The translations under genes and the position numbers were made by a program. From DASYXW01 sp035934405 (GTDB lineage: Bacteria; Acidobacteriota; Terriglobia; UBA7540), in contig DASYXW010000055.1 of assembly GCA_035934405.1 (NCBI GenBank), forward strand, positions 17,792 to 81,791: a stretch of 64,000 bases of DNA, written 5' to 3'. Shown here one piece after another: positions 8,541-16,529 of the stretch. Numbering within the stretch: the first letter of the stretch is position 1; the number at the start of each line of letters is the position of its first letter. The notes below the pieces were generated by a model that was not told where the DNA came from, ran no database searches, and saw nothing but the letters and a program-made list of their open reading frames with translations.

Positions 8541-9581
8541 GTGTTTATTGACGAAGCGAAAATCCATATCGCGGGCGGCTCCGGCGGGAACGGGTGCGTG
8601 GCCTTTCGCCGCGAGAAGTATGTCCCGCGAGGCGGGCCGAGCGGCGGCGACGGCGGGCGTGGCGGAAGCGTCTATTTGGAAAGCTCCGAGCATCACAACA
8701 CTCTGCTCAAGTTCCGTTATAAGCGCGAATTCGCCGCCGGGCGTGGCGGGCACGGTGAGGGATCCAACTGTCACGGCCGCGACGGCGAGGATCTCGTGCT
8801 CACGCTGCCCGCCGGAACGGTGGTCTACGACGAGGCGACCGGCGAGAAGCTGTGGGATTTCGACGCGCCGGGCGAGCGGCAGCTTGCCGCGAAAGGCGGC
8901 CGCGGGGGGCGGGGCAACGCGCGCTTCGCCACCTCCACTCACCAGGCCCCGCGCAAAGCTGAGCTGGGCGGCGCTGGCGAAGAACGCCTCTTGCGGTTGG
9001 AACTGAAACTTCTCGCCGACGTTGGCCTGGTGGGTTTCCCCAACGTCGGCAAGTCGACGCTGATCTCGCGCCTGAGCGCGGCGCGGCCGCGAATCGCGGA
9101 CTATCCTTTCACCACTTTAGAGCCTCACCTCGGCGTGGTGGCTCTGGACCACGATCGCACTTTTGTGATGGCCGATATTCCAGGCCTCATTGAGGGCGCG
9201 CACCTCGGCCGCGGGCTCGGAATCCGGTTCCTGAAACACGTGGAACGGACGCGTCTGCTGCTTCATCTGATTGATGTGGCCCAGAGCGACGACCGAGACC
9301 CGGTGGACGATTATCGAACCATCCTCAGCGAGCTCGCCAGTTTCAGCCCCGCCCTGGCTGAGGAGCCCATGTTGCTCGTCGCCTCACGAGTGGACGCGGC
9401 CGGCGATGGGCGGCGTCTCTTGGCTCTGCGAAGGTTTTGCGCGCAGCAAGGCAAGCCACTGTACGAGATTTCGGGCGTGACCGGGCAAGGACTGGAAGAA
9501 CTGATGCGCGCCACGTGGACCGCGCTCGAGCAGACACCTCGCGGCGCTCCGGCCCTCGATGCGACAGCGCCCCGACCCTAG
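8541..9581 (+). CDS. obgE: Obg family GTPase (CgtA)
   Basis: Ribosome-associated GTPase involved in 50S assembly. Start chosen at GTG 8541 because the Obg fold begins immediately with 'FIDEAKIHIAGGSGGNG'; the frame is open further upstream but without homology. Glycine-rich Obg domain to about residue 157 ('GRGGHGEGSNCHGRDGED'), then the G domain: G1 'GFPNVGKST', G2 'YPFTTLEP', G3 'DIPGLIEGA', with 'VASRVDA' in place of the canonical NKxD G4 motif. 346 residues; lacks the long C-terminal OCT domain of some lineages. Confidence 0.96.
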   Translation: MFIDEAKIHIAGGSGGNGCVAFRREKYVPRGGPSGGDGGRGGSVYLESSEHHNTLLKFRYKREFAAGRGGHGEGSNCHGRDGEDLVLTLPAGTVVYDEATGEKLWDFDAPGERQLAAKGGRGGRGNARFATSTHQAPRKAELGGAGEERLLRLELKLLADVGLVGFPNVGKSTLISRLSAARPRIADYPFTTLEPHLGVVALDHDRTFVMADIPGLIEGAHLGRGLGIRFLKHVERTRLLLHLIDVAQSDDRDPVDDYRTILSELASFSPALAEEPMLLVASRVDAAGDGRRLLALRRFCAQQGKPLYEISGVTGQGLEELMRATWTALEQTPRGAPALDATAPRP

Positions 9582-9594
9582 GAACGGTCCGACG

Positions 9595-10251
9595 GTGAAC
9601 ATCGCTCTTTTCGGCGGAACCTTTGATCCCATCCATGCGGGGCACCTGCGAGCTGCGAAGGTGGCGGCGCGCAGGTTCGGGTTGGACAGGGTCCTCTTCA
9701 TCCCCTCCGGGAACCCGCCCCACAAGGTTCAGGAGCGCCTGACGCCGTTCGTGCATCGCCTGGCGATGGTCGCGCTCGCCTGTTCCGGCGACACGGGGCT
9801 GATTCCGTCGCTTCTCGAAGCCCCTCATCGTGACGGGCGGATTTACTATTCCGTGGATACCGCGCGCGCGGTGCGGAAGGCTCTTGCGCCCGGCGACCGC
9901 CTCTATTTCCTACTGGGTCTCGATTCATTTCTGGACTTGCCGCACTGGCGGCAGTACGCCCGTCTGTTTGACCTGATGGATTTCATTGTGGTTCCTCGGC
10001 CGGGCTTGCGCAGGCACGAGCTCGCGGCTGCGATACCGGCGGGACTCGTGCCCCGGGTGGCCCCTGCCACCGTCCACCTGCTGCGTGGCGTCGAGATGGC
10101 GGTCGCTTCCCGCGACATTCGGGAAGCTGTCCGCGCGGGACGCAAAGTGACTGGCCTTGTCCCCAAGCTTGTGGAAGAATACATCATGAAGGAGGGCCTA
10201 TACCGCCCATACAACCGACACAAGAAGAAGACAGCGGGCAGAACCCGGTAG
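9595..10251 (+). CDS. nadD: Nicotinate-nucleotide adenylyltransferase
   Basis: Adenylates nicotinate mononucleotide in NAD synthesis. GTG 9595 is preferred because the fold starts directly at 'NIALFGGTFDPIHAGHLRAA', which holds the nucleotidyltransferase GxFxPxHxGH motif; an earlier TTG/ATG-type start would overlap obgE. The C-terminal 'SRDIREAVRAGR' matches the (I/S)SSxxIR motif in a degenerate form. About 218 residues with a basic tail (RHKKKTAGRTR). Operon with obgE and rsfS, a frequent order in bacteria. Confidence 0.93.
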   Translation: MNIALFGGTFDPIHAGHLRAAKVAARRFGLDRVLFIPSGNPPHKVQERLTPFVHRLAMVALACSGDTGLIPSLLEAPHRDGRIYYSVDTARAVRKALAPGDRLYFLLGLDSFLDLPHWRQYARLFDLMDFIVVPRPGLRRHELAAAIPAGLVPRVAPATVHLLRGVEMAVASRDIREAVRAGRKVTGLVPKLVEEYIMKEGLYRPYNRHKKKTAGRTR

Positions 10252-10343
10252 GTCCCGAGCCGGAACAGCGGTCGGACGTCGCAACGACGACTAGCGCGAC
10301 GGCAGGCCAAGCAACCTGGGTTTCACCCCTCCTGAGGGGCGCG

Positions 10344-10661
10344 ATCCAAGCCGCCCAGGGCCGGAAGGCGCTTGACCTCGACGTCCTCGACTTGAAGGAC
10401 GTCTGCGGCTTCACCGATTTCTTCCTGGTGTGCAGCGGCACGTCGACGCGCCACACGCAGGCCATCTGCGACGCCATCCGGGAGGAGCTGGACGAATCGG
10501 GGATGTCGCCGGCGCACGTCGAAGGCTACGCGCAGGCGGAGTGGATTCTGCTCGACTACCTCAACTTCGTCGTGCACATCTTCGTGGACCGGGCGCGGCA
10601 GTTCTATGACTTGGAGCGGTTGTGGAAGAAGGCAGCGAAAACCAGGATCAGGGACGAGTGA
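10344..10661 (+). CDS. rsfS: Ribosomal silencing factor RsfS (5' end uncertain)
   Basis: RsfS binds L14 and blocks subunit joining in starvation. The conserved core is 'ALDLDVLDLKDVCGFTDFFLVCSGTSTRHTQAI...VEGYAQAEWILLDYLNFVVHIF'. Family similarity begins near 'IQAAQGRKALDLDVLDLKD' (about 10344), but the first ATG/GTG/TTG codon in this frame is TTG 10392, which would remove the first strand. The frame is open upstream into nadD. ATC 10344, preceded by GAGGGG, is used here only as a marker for the domain start. Family identity is secure, the start is not. Confidence 0.8.
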   Translation: MQAAQGRKALDLDVLDLKDVCGFTDFFLVCSGTSTRHTQAICDAIREELDESGMSPAHVEGYAQAEWILLDYLNFVVHIFVDRARQFYDLERLWKKAAKTRIRDE

Positions 10662-10679
10662 CGGGCGGGTGCGGATAGC

Positions 10680-11144
10680 GTGCGGATTCGACTCATCGCC
10701 GAAGGCCGGACCCGGAACGAGCATCTGCGGGCCCTTCAGCAGGACTACGAACAGCGCATCGCGCACTTTGTAGAGTTGAGCGTCGAGCCGATGCCCCGCC
10801 CGAGAGGGCGCGGCGGCGCCGCATGGAAGCTGGCAGCGCCGGCCGAACAGCGGTTGCTGGAGAAGCTGCGGGGCAGTTACAAGGTGGTGCTCGACGAACA
10901 TGGGCGTGAATGGACCTCGGAAGAATTGTCCCGCTGGCTGGGGCAGCAGGCTCTGCGCGGGACGCGTGAGCTCGCGTTCCTAGTGGGCGGGGCCGACGGC
11001 TTTTCGGCGGCGTTCCGGAAGGAAGCGGATCTGCTTCTCGCCGTGTCCCGGATGACCTTGACTCACGACTGGGCTCACACGCTGATGCTGGAACAGATTT
11101 ACCGTGCCTTCACGATCCTGCGCGGCTACCCGTATCCACGCTGA
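10680..11144 (+). CDS. rlmH: 23S rRNA pseudouridine-1915 N3-methyltransferase RlmH
   Basis: SPOUT-class methyltransferase acting on helix 69 of 23S rRNA. 154 residues from GTG 10680. The SAM-binding trefoil-knot motifs are visible: 'LAFLVGGADGFS' and the C-terminal 'LSRMTLTHDWAHTLMLEQIYRAFTILRGYPYPR' (written here as 'VSRMTLTH...'), which is almost diagnostic of RlmH. It follows rsfS by 18 bp, the common rsfS-rlmH order. Confidence 0.96.
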   Translation: MRIRLIAEGRTRNEHLRALQQDYEQRIAHFVELSVEPMPRPRGRGGAAWKLAAPAEQRLLEKLRGSYKVVLDEHGREWTSEELSRWLGQQALRGTRELAFLVGGADGFSAAFRKEADLLLAVSRMTLTHDWAHTLMLEQIYRAFTILRGYPYPR

Positions 11145-11149
11145 CTGAG

Positions 11150-11695
11150 GTGAAGTTGCCCGACATCCGAAAAGGGTTGATTATTGTTCACACCGGCCCG
11201 GGTAAGGGGAAAACCACGGCGGCGCTGGGCATCGGGTTCCGCGCCGTCGGCCAGGGCCTTCGGGTGCTCATGGTCCAGTTCATCAAGGGGTCCTGGCACT
11301 ACGGCGAGCTCGACGCCGCCAAAATGCTGGGTGAAGAGCGGTTCAAGATTTTGCCGATGGGCCGGGGATTTGTGAAGGTGGGCGTCGAGAAGCCGGACTC
11401 CGAAGACGTTCGGCTGGTCACTGAGGCATGGCAGTTCGCGAGCGCGCAGTTGATGAGCGGACAGTACGACCTGGTGATTTTGGATGAGATCAACTACGCG
11501 GTGAGTTACCGGATGCTGGACGGCAACAAGGTCGCTGCGACCCTGAAACGGAAACCTGAGATGGTTCACGTGATTCTCACGGGACGCAACGCGCATCCGG
11601 CGATTGTGGACTGCGCCGACTTGGTGACGGAAATGCGCGAGGTCAAGCATCCGTTTCAGCAAGGAATCCTGGCGCAGCGCGGAATCGACTACTGA
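11150..11695 (+). CDS. cobO: Cob(I)alamin adenosyltransferase, CobO/BtuR type
   Basis: Transfers the adenosyl group of ATP to corrinoids to make adenosylcobalamin. 181 residues; P-loop 'HTGPGKGKTTAALG' near residue 15, 'VQFIKGSWHYGEL', 'VILDEINYAVSY', and the family C-terminus 'VTEMREVKHPFQQGILAQRGIDY'. Starts 5 bp after rlmH. No other corrin gene lies in this run, so its role is probably cofactor salvage; a B12-binding radical SAM gene lies at 24.0 kb. Confidence 0.95.
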   Translation: MKLPDIRKGLIIVHTGPGKGKTTAALGIGFRAVGQGLRVLMVQFIKGSWHYGELDAAKMLGEERFKILPMGRGFVKVGVEKPDSEDVRLVTEAWQFASAQLMSGQYDLVILDEINYAVSYRMLDGNKVAATLKRKPEMVHVILTGRNAHPAIVDCADLVTEMREVKHPFQQGILAQRGIDY

Positions 11696-11708
11696 CACTT
11701 GGTTTGCC

Positions 11709-12551
11709 ATGGCATGGTTTCGCAAAGAGAAGCAGCCGATTGAGGCGCCAAAGGAGAAGCGCGTGCAGACGGAGGGCTTGTGGGTGAAATGCGAGGGTTG
11801 CAAGCAGACCCTGTGGAAAAAAGACCTCGAAGCCAATCTTTTCTGCTGCACGAAGTGCGGCCACCATTTCAAGATGGGTTCGCGAGCCCGGCTCGAAATG
11901 CTTTTCGATGATGGCCGCTACACCGAGCACGATGCCGGCCTCGCTTCCTCCGATCCGCTGGAGTTCACCGACACCAAACCCTACCGCGAGCGCTTGCGCA
12001 AGGCGGAACGCGCCACGGGTCTGAAGGATGCGCTCATCACCGGCGAAGGGCTGGTTGAAGCCAGACCCGCCATAATCTGCGCCATGGAGTTTCAGTTCAT
12101 TGGCGGGAGCATGGGCGCGGTGGTCGGTGAGAAAATCGCCCGGGCCATCGATCGCTCGATCGCGCAGGGACTTCCTTTAATTATCGTTTCCTGCTCAGGC
12201 GGCGCCCGCATGATGGAAGGCGCCATCAGCCTCATGCAGATGGCCAAGATTTCGGCTGGGCTGGCGCGGCTCGACGAGGCGCGCCTGGCCTACATCTCGG
12301 TCCTCACCGATCCCACCACGGGTGGCGTCACCGCCAGCTATGCCATGCTCGGCGACTTGAACATCTCCGAGCCCGGGGCGCTGATTGGATTCGCGGGCCC
12401 GCGGGTGATCGAGCAGACCATCAAGCAGAAGCTCCCCGAAGGCTTTCAGCGGGCGGAGTTTCTGCTGGCACACGGTATGCTTGATGCCATCGTGCCCCGC
12501 AAGGAGCTGAAGGCGTACCTGGGGCGCGCCCTCGGGTTTCTCGCTGCCTAA
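11709..12551 (+). CDS. accD: Acetyl-CoA carboxylase carboxyltransferase subunit beta
   Basis: Beta half of the carboxyltransferase that makes malonyl-CoA for fatty acid synthesis. 280 residues. The N-terminal zinc ribbon is intact (CEGC-x15-CTKC). The carboxyltransferase core shows 'FQFIGGSMGAVVGEKIARAID', 'IIVSCSGGARMMEGAISLMQMAKISAGLARL' and 'LTDPTTGGVTASYAMLGD'. The alpha subunit gene is not in the window. Followed by folC at 22 bp, the usual accD-folC pair. Confidence 0.97.
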   Translation: MAWFRKEKQPIEAPKEKRVQTEGLWVKCEGCKQTLWKKDLEANLFCCTKCGHHFKMGSRARLEMLFDDGRYTEHDAGLASSDPLEFTDTKPYRERLRKAERATGLKDALITGEGLVEARPAIICAMEFQFIGGSMGAVVGEKIARAIDRSIAQGLPLIIVSCSGGARMMEGAISLMQMAKISAGLARLDEARLAYISVLTDPTTGGVTASYAMLGDLNISEPGALIGFAGPRVIEQTIKQKLPEGFQRAEFLLAHGMLDAIVPRKELKAYLGRALGFLAA

Positions 12552-12573
12552 GACCGCCCGGGCCTGAGTTCCC

Positions 12574-13887
12574 ATGAACTATACCGAGTGCCTCGCTTAC
12601 CTCAATGACCTCGGCCACGAACTGCGCGGGGTGAAGTTCGACCTGGAAGCGATCCGCCGCATCACGGAGGCGCTGGGCCATCCCGAACAGAGGTACCCCA
12701 CCGCCATCGTGGCCGGCACCAACGGCAAGGGCTCCACGTCGGCGATGCTGGCGAGCGTCTTGGATTGCGCCGGCTACCGCACCGGCCTTTACACTTCTCC
12801 GCATCTCGTGAGCGTGAACGAGCGGATTCGCGTCGCCGGGCGCGCCGTCTCCGACGAGGAGTTTGCCAGCGCCTTTACCGAGGTCAGGGACGCCGTCGAC
12901 CGGCTCGTCGCCACCGGGGTGCTTCCGCACCTGCCGAGTTTTTTTGAGTTCTTGACGGCGACTGCGTTCTTGCGCTTTGCCGCCGCCCGAGTGGACTTCG
13001 TGGTGCTCGAAGTCGGTATGGGCGGGCGGCTCGATGCCACCAACCTCACGGAACCGCGCGTGGCCGTGATTACCAACGTCGAGCTGGATCACACGGAGTT
13101 CCTGGGCGCCACCCACGCTGCCATTGCCTTTGAAAAGGCGGGAGTGATCAAACCTGGACGCCCCGTGATTTCGAGCTGCGAGAACCCCGTGGCGGCGGAA
13201 GTGATTCGCCGCCGCGCGGCGGAACTCGGCGCCGAACTGATCGATCTGCCGAGTTATGTCGCACCTGGCAACCTGCGAGATCAGGCCGGCCGTTACGCTT
13301 TCGACCTTGCGTTGAATGGCGACCGCTTCCCAAACCTGGCGTTGCCGCTCGCAGGCAAGTTTCAGGTGAAGAACGCACAAGCGGCGGTGGCCGCGGCTTG
13401 GCGGCTCGCGCGGGAGGGCTTTCACATTCCAGCCGAGGCGATTCGTGCCGGGGTGCATGAGACGCATTGGCCCGGACGCCTCGAGATCGTCGGCCGCCGA
13501 CCGCTCGTCCTGCTCGACGGGGCTCACAATCCTGCCGCAGCGTTCGAAATCGCCCGTTTCATCCGCGAGGAACTTGCCGATAAGCGGCTCACCCTGGTGT
13601 ACGCTTCAATGCGAGACAAAGCGATCGGCGAAATCAGCGAGATCCTGTTTCCGCTCGCCGCCGAGGTCTACCTCACTAGGGTGGAGCAGGCGCGAGCGGC
13701 CTTGCCGGAAGAAATCCTCGCTGCAGCGCGTCACACCCCGGCGCGCGTCGTACTGGAGCCTCACCCCGTACGCGCCCTCGAACGGGCACGGCAGCACGCC
13801 GCGCCCGACGACGTAGTGCTGGTGGCGGGATCGCTGTTTCTGGTGGGAGCGATCAAGCAGGCGCTGGAGCAACCGGCGAGTAAATGA
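12574..13887 (+). CDS. folC: Bifunctional folylpolyglutamate/dihydrofolate synthase
   Basis: Mur-ligase-type enzyme that adds glutamate to folates. 437 residues. Motifs: P-loop 'AGTNGKGSTSAM', 'LYTSPHLVSVNERIRV' (FolC signature), 'VLEVGMGGRLDATN', 'TNVELDHTEFLG', and the C-terminal 'LLDGAHNPAA'. Its stop overlaps the start of the plsC-like gene by four bases (13884-13887), indicating coupled translation. Confidence 0.96.
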   Translation: MNYTECLAYLNDLGHELRGVKFDLEAIRRITEALGHPEQRYPTAIVAGTNGKGSTSAMLASVLDCAGYRTGLYTSPHLVSVNERIRVAGRAVSDEEFASAFTEVRDAVDRLVATGVLPHLPSFFEFLTATAFLRFAAARVDFVVLEVGMGGRLDATNLTEPRVAVITNVELDHTEFLGATHAAIAFEKAGVIKPGRPVISSCENPVAAEVIRRRAAELGAELIDLPSYVAPGNLRDQAGRYAFDLALNGDRFPNLALPLAGKFQVKNAQAAVAAAWRLAREGFHIPAEAIRAGVHETHWPGRLEIVGRRPLVLLDGAHNPAAAFEIARFIREELADKRLTLVYASMRDKAIGEISEILFPLAAEVYLTRVEQARAALPEEILAAARHTPARVVLEPHPVRALERARQHAAPDDVVLVAGSLFLVGAIKQALEQPASK

Positions 13888-14756
13888 TGGAATCCGTGGA
13901 AACTCGAAACTCGAAACTCGAAACTCGAAAGCCTGGAGCTGAACCGCGAGAACCCCGATCTGACGAATTTCGAGTTTCGAGTTTCGAGTTTCGGTACTAC
14001 CTCAGTTACGCCCGTTCGCTCCTGTTCACCGACCTGCTCATCTATCTTTACACTGCAATTTTCGGCACGGCATCGCTGCTGGGTTCAGTTTTCGATTCCG
14101 GTGGACGCTGGCAGCACGCCTGCGCGCGAGCGTGGGCGTGGATGATACTCAAGACGAGCCTCATTAGGGTGAAAGTGGAAGGCCTCGACCGCATCAAGGC
14201 CGGCAAGACCGTCATCTTCTGCGTCAATCATCCGAGTGCCATGGACATTCCCATTTTGCTCGCGAATCTGCCGGTGCAGTTCCGGTTTCTCGCCAAGCGC
14301 GAACTTTTTCGGCTGCCGTTCCTCGGCTGGCACCTGCGCCGCTCAGGACATATCGCCGTCGAGCGCGGACGCCCTAAGGAGGCGATGAGGAGCTTTGAAG
14401 AAGCCGCGGCCAAAATTCGTGAGGGATGTCCGGTGGTCCTGTTTCCAGAGGGTAGCCGCAGCCGCACCGACGGAATGCTGCCGTTCAAGGCGGGGAGTTT
14501 CTATCTGGCGATCCGCTCCGGCGTACCGGTAGTGCCGATCACCTTGAACGGGACTCGGTACGTTCACGAGCCTGACACCTATCACGTGCGTTCCGGTGAG
14601 ACGGAACTGATCATCCACGAACCGATCCCGACGGCTGGCCTGACGCAGGACGACGTCGACGCGCTATCCCGCCAAGTGCGCGAGCGGATTCTTTCAAGAT
14701 TCCAGGTTGCCACAGAGGCACAGAGGCAGGGAGATTGGAAGAAATCAACCATCTGA
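13884..14756 (+). CDS. plsC: 1-acyl-sn-glycerol-3-phosphate acyltransferase (PlsC family)
   Basis: Membrane acyltransferase making phosphatidic acid. Core: two hydrophobic segments (about residues 38-100), 'FCVNHPSAMDIP' (NHxSxxD; catalytic His/Asp), 'FRFLAKRELFRLPFLGW', 'FPEGSRSRTDGMLPFKAGSF', 'VPVVPITLNGT'. Residues 1-36 are encoded by an inverted pair of heptamer arrays (13899-13931 and 13965-13992) and have no family similarity; the C-terminal 'TEAQRQGDW' is encoded by another array (14710-14727). A later start is possible but none is obvious. Enzyme family secure. Confidence 0.93.
   Translation: MMESVETRNSKLETRKPGAEPREPRSDEFRVSSFEFRYYLSYARSLLFTDLLIYLYTAIFGTASLLGSVFDSGGRWQHACARAWAWMILKTSLIRVKVEGLDRIKAGKTVIFCVNHPSAMDIPILLANLPVQFRFLAKRELFRLPFLGWHLRRSGHIAVERGRPKEAMRSFEEAAAKIREGCPVVLFPEGSRSRTDGMLPFKAGSFYLAIRSGVPVVPITLNGTRYVHEPDTYHVRSGETELIIHEPIPTAGLTQDDVDALSRQVRERILSRFQVATEAQRQGDWKKSTI
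13899..13992. repeat. Inverted pair of heptamer arrays within the plsC 5' end
   Basis: Four GAAACTC units (13899-13926, plus GAAAG) and, 33 bp later, four units GAATTTC/GAGTTTC (13965-13992). GAGTTTC is the exact reverse complement of GAAACTC, so the region can fold into a stem of about 28 bp just after the start codon. It is translated as ETRNSKLETRK and DEFRVSSFEFR. Confidence 0.9.
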
Positions 14757-14867
14757 CATCTCCTTGGCGAGAGGCTTTCTTGAACGAGGAAACAAGAACA
14801 GCCTCGCGTCTGGACGCGAAACGCTCAGCGTAGCCATGAAAAAATCCTAGCCTCCGTGTCTCTGTGG
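14710..14867. repeat. Inverted 18-bp arms flanking the plsC-SDR junction
   Basis: Left arm 14710-14727 (CCACAGAGGCACAGAGGC) and right arm 14850-14867 (GCCTCCGTGTCTCTGTGG) are reverse complements at 16 of 18 positions. The left arm lies in the plsC 3' coding end; the right arm ends 20 bp before the SDR start. Within the left arm CACAGAGG is tandemly repeated (period 8). Confidence 0.85.
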
Positions 14868-14886
14868 TTAAGCCTTTGGAGCGTTT

Positions 14887-15648
14887 ATGCGAATCAGTTT
14901 CGAGAATCAAGTCACCGTCATTACCGGCGGCTCGCGGGGCATCGGCGCGGCCACGGTGAGGCTTTTCGCCGGGGCCGGCGCGCGCGTCGTCTTCAGCTAC
15001 CGCAAAGCCGCGCGTGCCGCGCAGGTACTGGCGCGGAGCTGCGCAACGAAGAACGTCCTGGCCGTACGAGCCGACGTTTCGAAAATGCACGACGCCAAGC
15101 GGCTGATCGAGGCCGCGGTCCGGCGCTTCGGCCGGCTGGATATTCTGGTGGCGAACGCCGGCATTTGGCCGCCCGAGCCGCTGCCCATCGAACGAATGAG
15201 CGAGCGCGACTGGGACGAGATGATGGCGGTCAACCTGAAGGGCGTCTACACGGTTATCCGTCAGGCGGCGCCCCACATGATCCGGCAGAAGTCCGGGAAC
15301 ATCATCGTGGTGTCGTCCACGGCCGGCCAACGCGGCGAGGCGTTTCACAGCCATTATGGGGCTTCGAAAGGCGGTGTGATCAGTCTGGTGAAAGGACTTT
15401 CCACCGAACTTGCGCCGCACCGGATCCTGGTGAACTGCGTCGCGCCCGGCTGGGTGAACACCGACATGGCGGCGGCCGTTCTCACTGACCCGAAGCAGGC
15501 GCGCAAAGTCAGCGCCGGCATTCCCCTCGGGCGCGCCGGCCGGCCTGACGAGATCGCCATGCCGATACTGTTTCTCGCTTCCCCGATGGCATCGTACATC
15601 ACAGGCGAGGTGCTGAACGTGAATGGAGGGAACGTACTCTGTGGGTAA
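14887..15648 (+). CDS. SDR family oxidoreductase (FabG-like)
   Basis: NAD(P)-dependent short-chain dehydrogenase/reductase, 253 residues. 'VTVITGGSRGIGAATVRLFAGAGARVVFSY' is the TGxxxGIG cofactor motif, with an NADPH-type basic residue after strand 2; 'NAGIWPPEP' is the NAG motif; catalytic Tyr157 and Lys161 lie in 'YGASKGG'. 'YITGEVLNVNGG' is the typical C-terminal end of FabG-like enzymes. Located after plsC, so 3-ketoacyl-ACP reduction is plausible but not proven; many SDRs with this pattern have other substrates. Confidence 0.88.
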   Translation: MRISFENQVTVITGGSRGIGAATVRLFAGAGARVVFSYRKAARAAQVLARSCATKNVLAVRADVSKMHDAKRLIEAAVRRFGRLDILVANAGIWPPEPLPIERMSERDWDEMMAVNLKGVYTVIRQAAPHMIRQKSGNIIVVSSTAGQRGEAFHSHYGASKGGVISLVKGLSTELAPHRILVNCVAPGWVNTDMAAAVLTDPKQARKVSAGIPLGRAGRPDEIAMPILFLASPMASYITGEVLNVNGGNVLCG

Positions 15649-16513
15649 ATCGATTTTGGATTTTAGATTTTGGATTTTGGATTCGCTGCGCCGGCGCTCG
15701 GTGCTGCACGTCCTGGCCGCAGCGATGTTACTGAGCAGCCCCGCGAGCCTCGTCTCCGCTGGAGGCGCACAATCGCCAGCGCCAATCCAAAATCCAAAAT
15801 CCAAAATCCAAAATGCGTTGCCCTCGAGGATCGACCCCAAAGCGCAGGCCATCCTCGACAAGACCCTTCAGGCGCTCGGCGGCCCGGCATTTCTTGGCTT
15901 CAAGACCCTCTCGACCAGCGGCCGGGCGTTCTCGATTTCTGACGGGACAACGGTGGGCTTCGTCACCTTTGACAGCAGTATGGAGTATCCCGACAAGCGC
16001 CGCCTGGCCTACGGCCTCGGCAAGAAAAAGCCGATCATTCTCATCAACAACGGCGACGAGGCGTGGGAGGTGGACCCGGTGGGACTCACCACGCAGCGCG
16101 CGGAACAGGTTCGCACCTGGAAGATTTCGAACCCTTACAGCCTCGAAAATTTGCTTCGACTCCGCTTGCGCGAGCCGGGAGTGCTGGTGCAACTCGGCGG
16201 CGTGGACTTCGTTGATCTCACGGCCGTGCAAATTGTGGAGATCTTCGACGCCCACCACGTGCAGGTGAAGCTGGCCATCAGCAAGAAGACCTGGCTGCCG
16301 GTCCGCATCAGTTACCGGGTGCAGAATCCGAAAACGCAGGACTGGGACGAGTACGCGGACGACTATTCCGACTACCAGACCATCCAGGGCATCGCGACGC
16401 CGATGCACATCGCCCGCTTCGTAAATGACGAGCGCGTGGCCGAGACCTTCCGCAGCAAGGCGAAGTACGATGACACTTATCCGCCGGGATACTTCGAGCC
16501 TCCTTCGTCATGA
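15641..16513 (+). CDS. Exported LolA-like/outer-membrane-lipoprotein-sorting-like protein
   Basis: About 290 residues with an N-terminal hydrophobic signal. Mature part: 'KAQAILDKTLQALGGPAFLGFKTLSTSGRAFSI', 'WEVDPVGLTTQRAEQVRTWKISNPYSLENLL', 'KLAISKKTWLPVRISYRVQNPKTQDWDEYADDYSDYQTIQGIATPMHIARF', a half-barrel pattern seen in LolA/LolB-like and DUF4292-like periplasmic proteins. GTG 15641 is chosen because GGAGGG at 15625-15630 precedes it; ATG 15623 is the alternative. The signal peptide is bracketed by an inverted pair of heptamer arrays. Overlaps the SDR 3' end by 8 bp. Function unknown. Confidence 0.75.
   Translation: MGKSILDFRFWILDSLRRRSVLHVLAAAMLLSSPASLVSAGGAQSPAPIQNPKSKIQNALPSRIDPKAQAILDKTLQALGGPAFLGFKTLSTSGRAFSISDGTTVGFVTFDSSMEYPDKRRLAYGLGKKKPIILINNGDEAWEVDPVGLTTQRAEQVRTWKISNPYSLENLLRLRLREPGVLVQLGGVDFVDLTAVQIVEIFDAHHVQVKLAISKKTWLPVRISYRVQNPKTQDWDEYADDYSDYQTIQGIATPMHIARFVNDERVAETFRSKAKYDDTYPPGYFEPPSS
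15652..15814. repeat. Inverted pair of heptamer arrays around a signal-peptide coding region
   Basis: 15652-15683: four GATTTTG/A units plus GATT. 15784-15814: AAT plus four CCAAAAT units, the reverse complement of ATTTTGG. Both are in frame and encode ILDFRFWILD and IQNPKSKIQN, one on each side of the hydrophobic signal. About 30 bp of near-perfect complementarity with a 100-bp loop. Confidence 0.9.
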
Positions 16514-16529
16514 AAGAGGACCTGTCATC

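Noticed and set aside
13899..13992. CRISPR-like array
   Set aside because: Units are only 7 bp without unique spacers, occur in inverted pairs and are translated; no cas genes are present.
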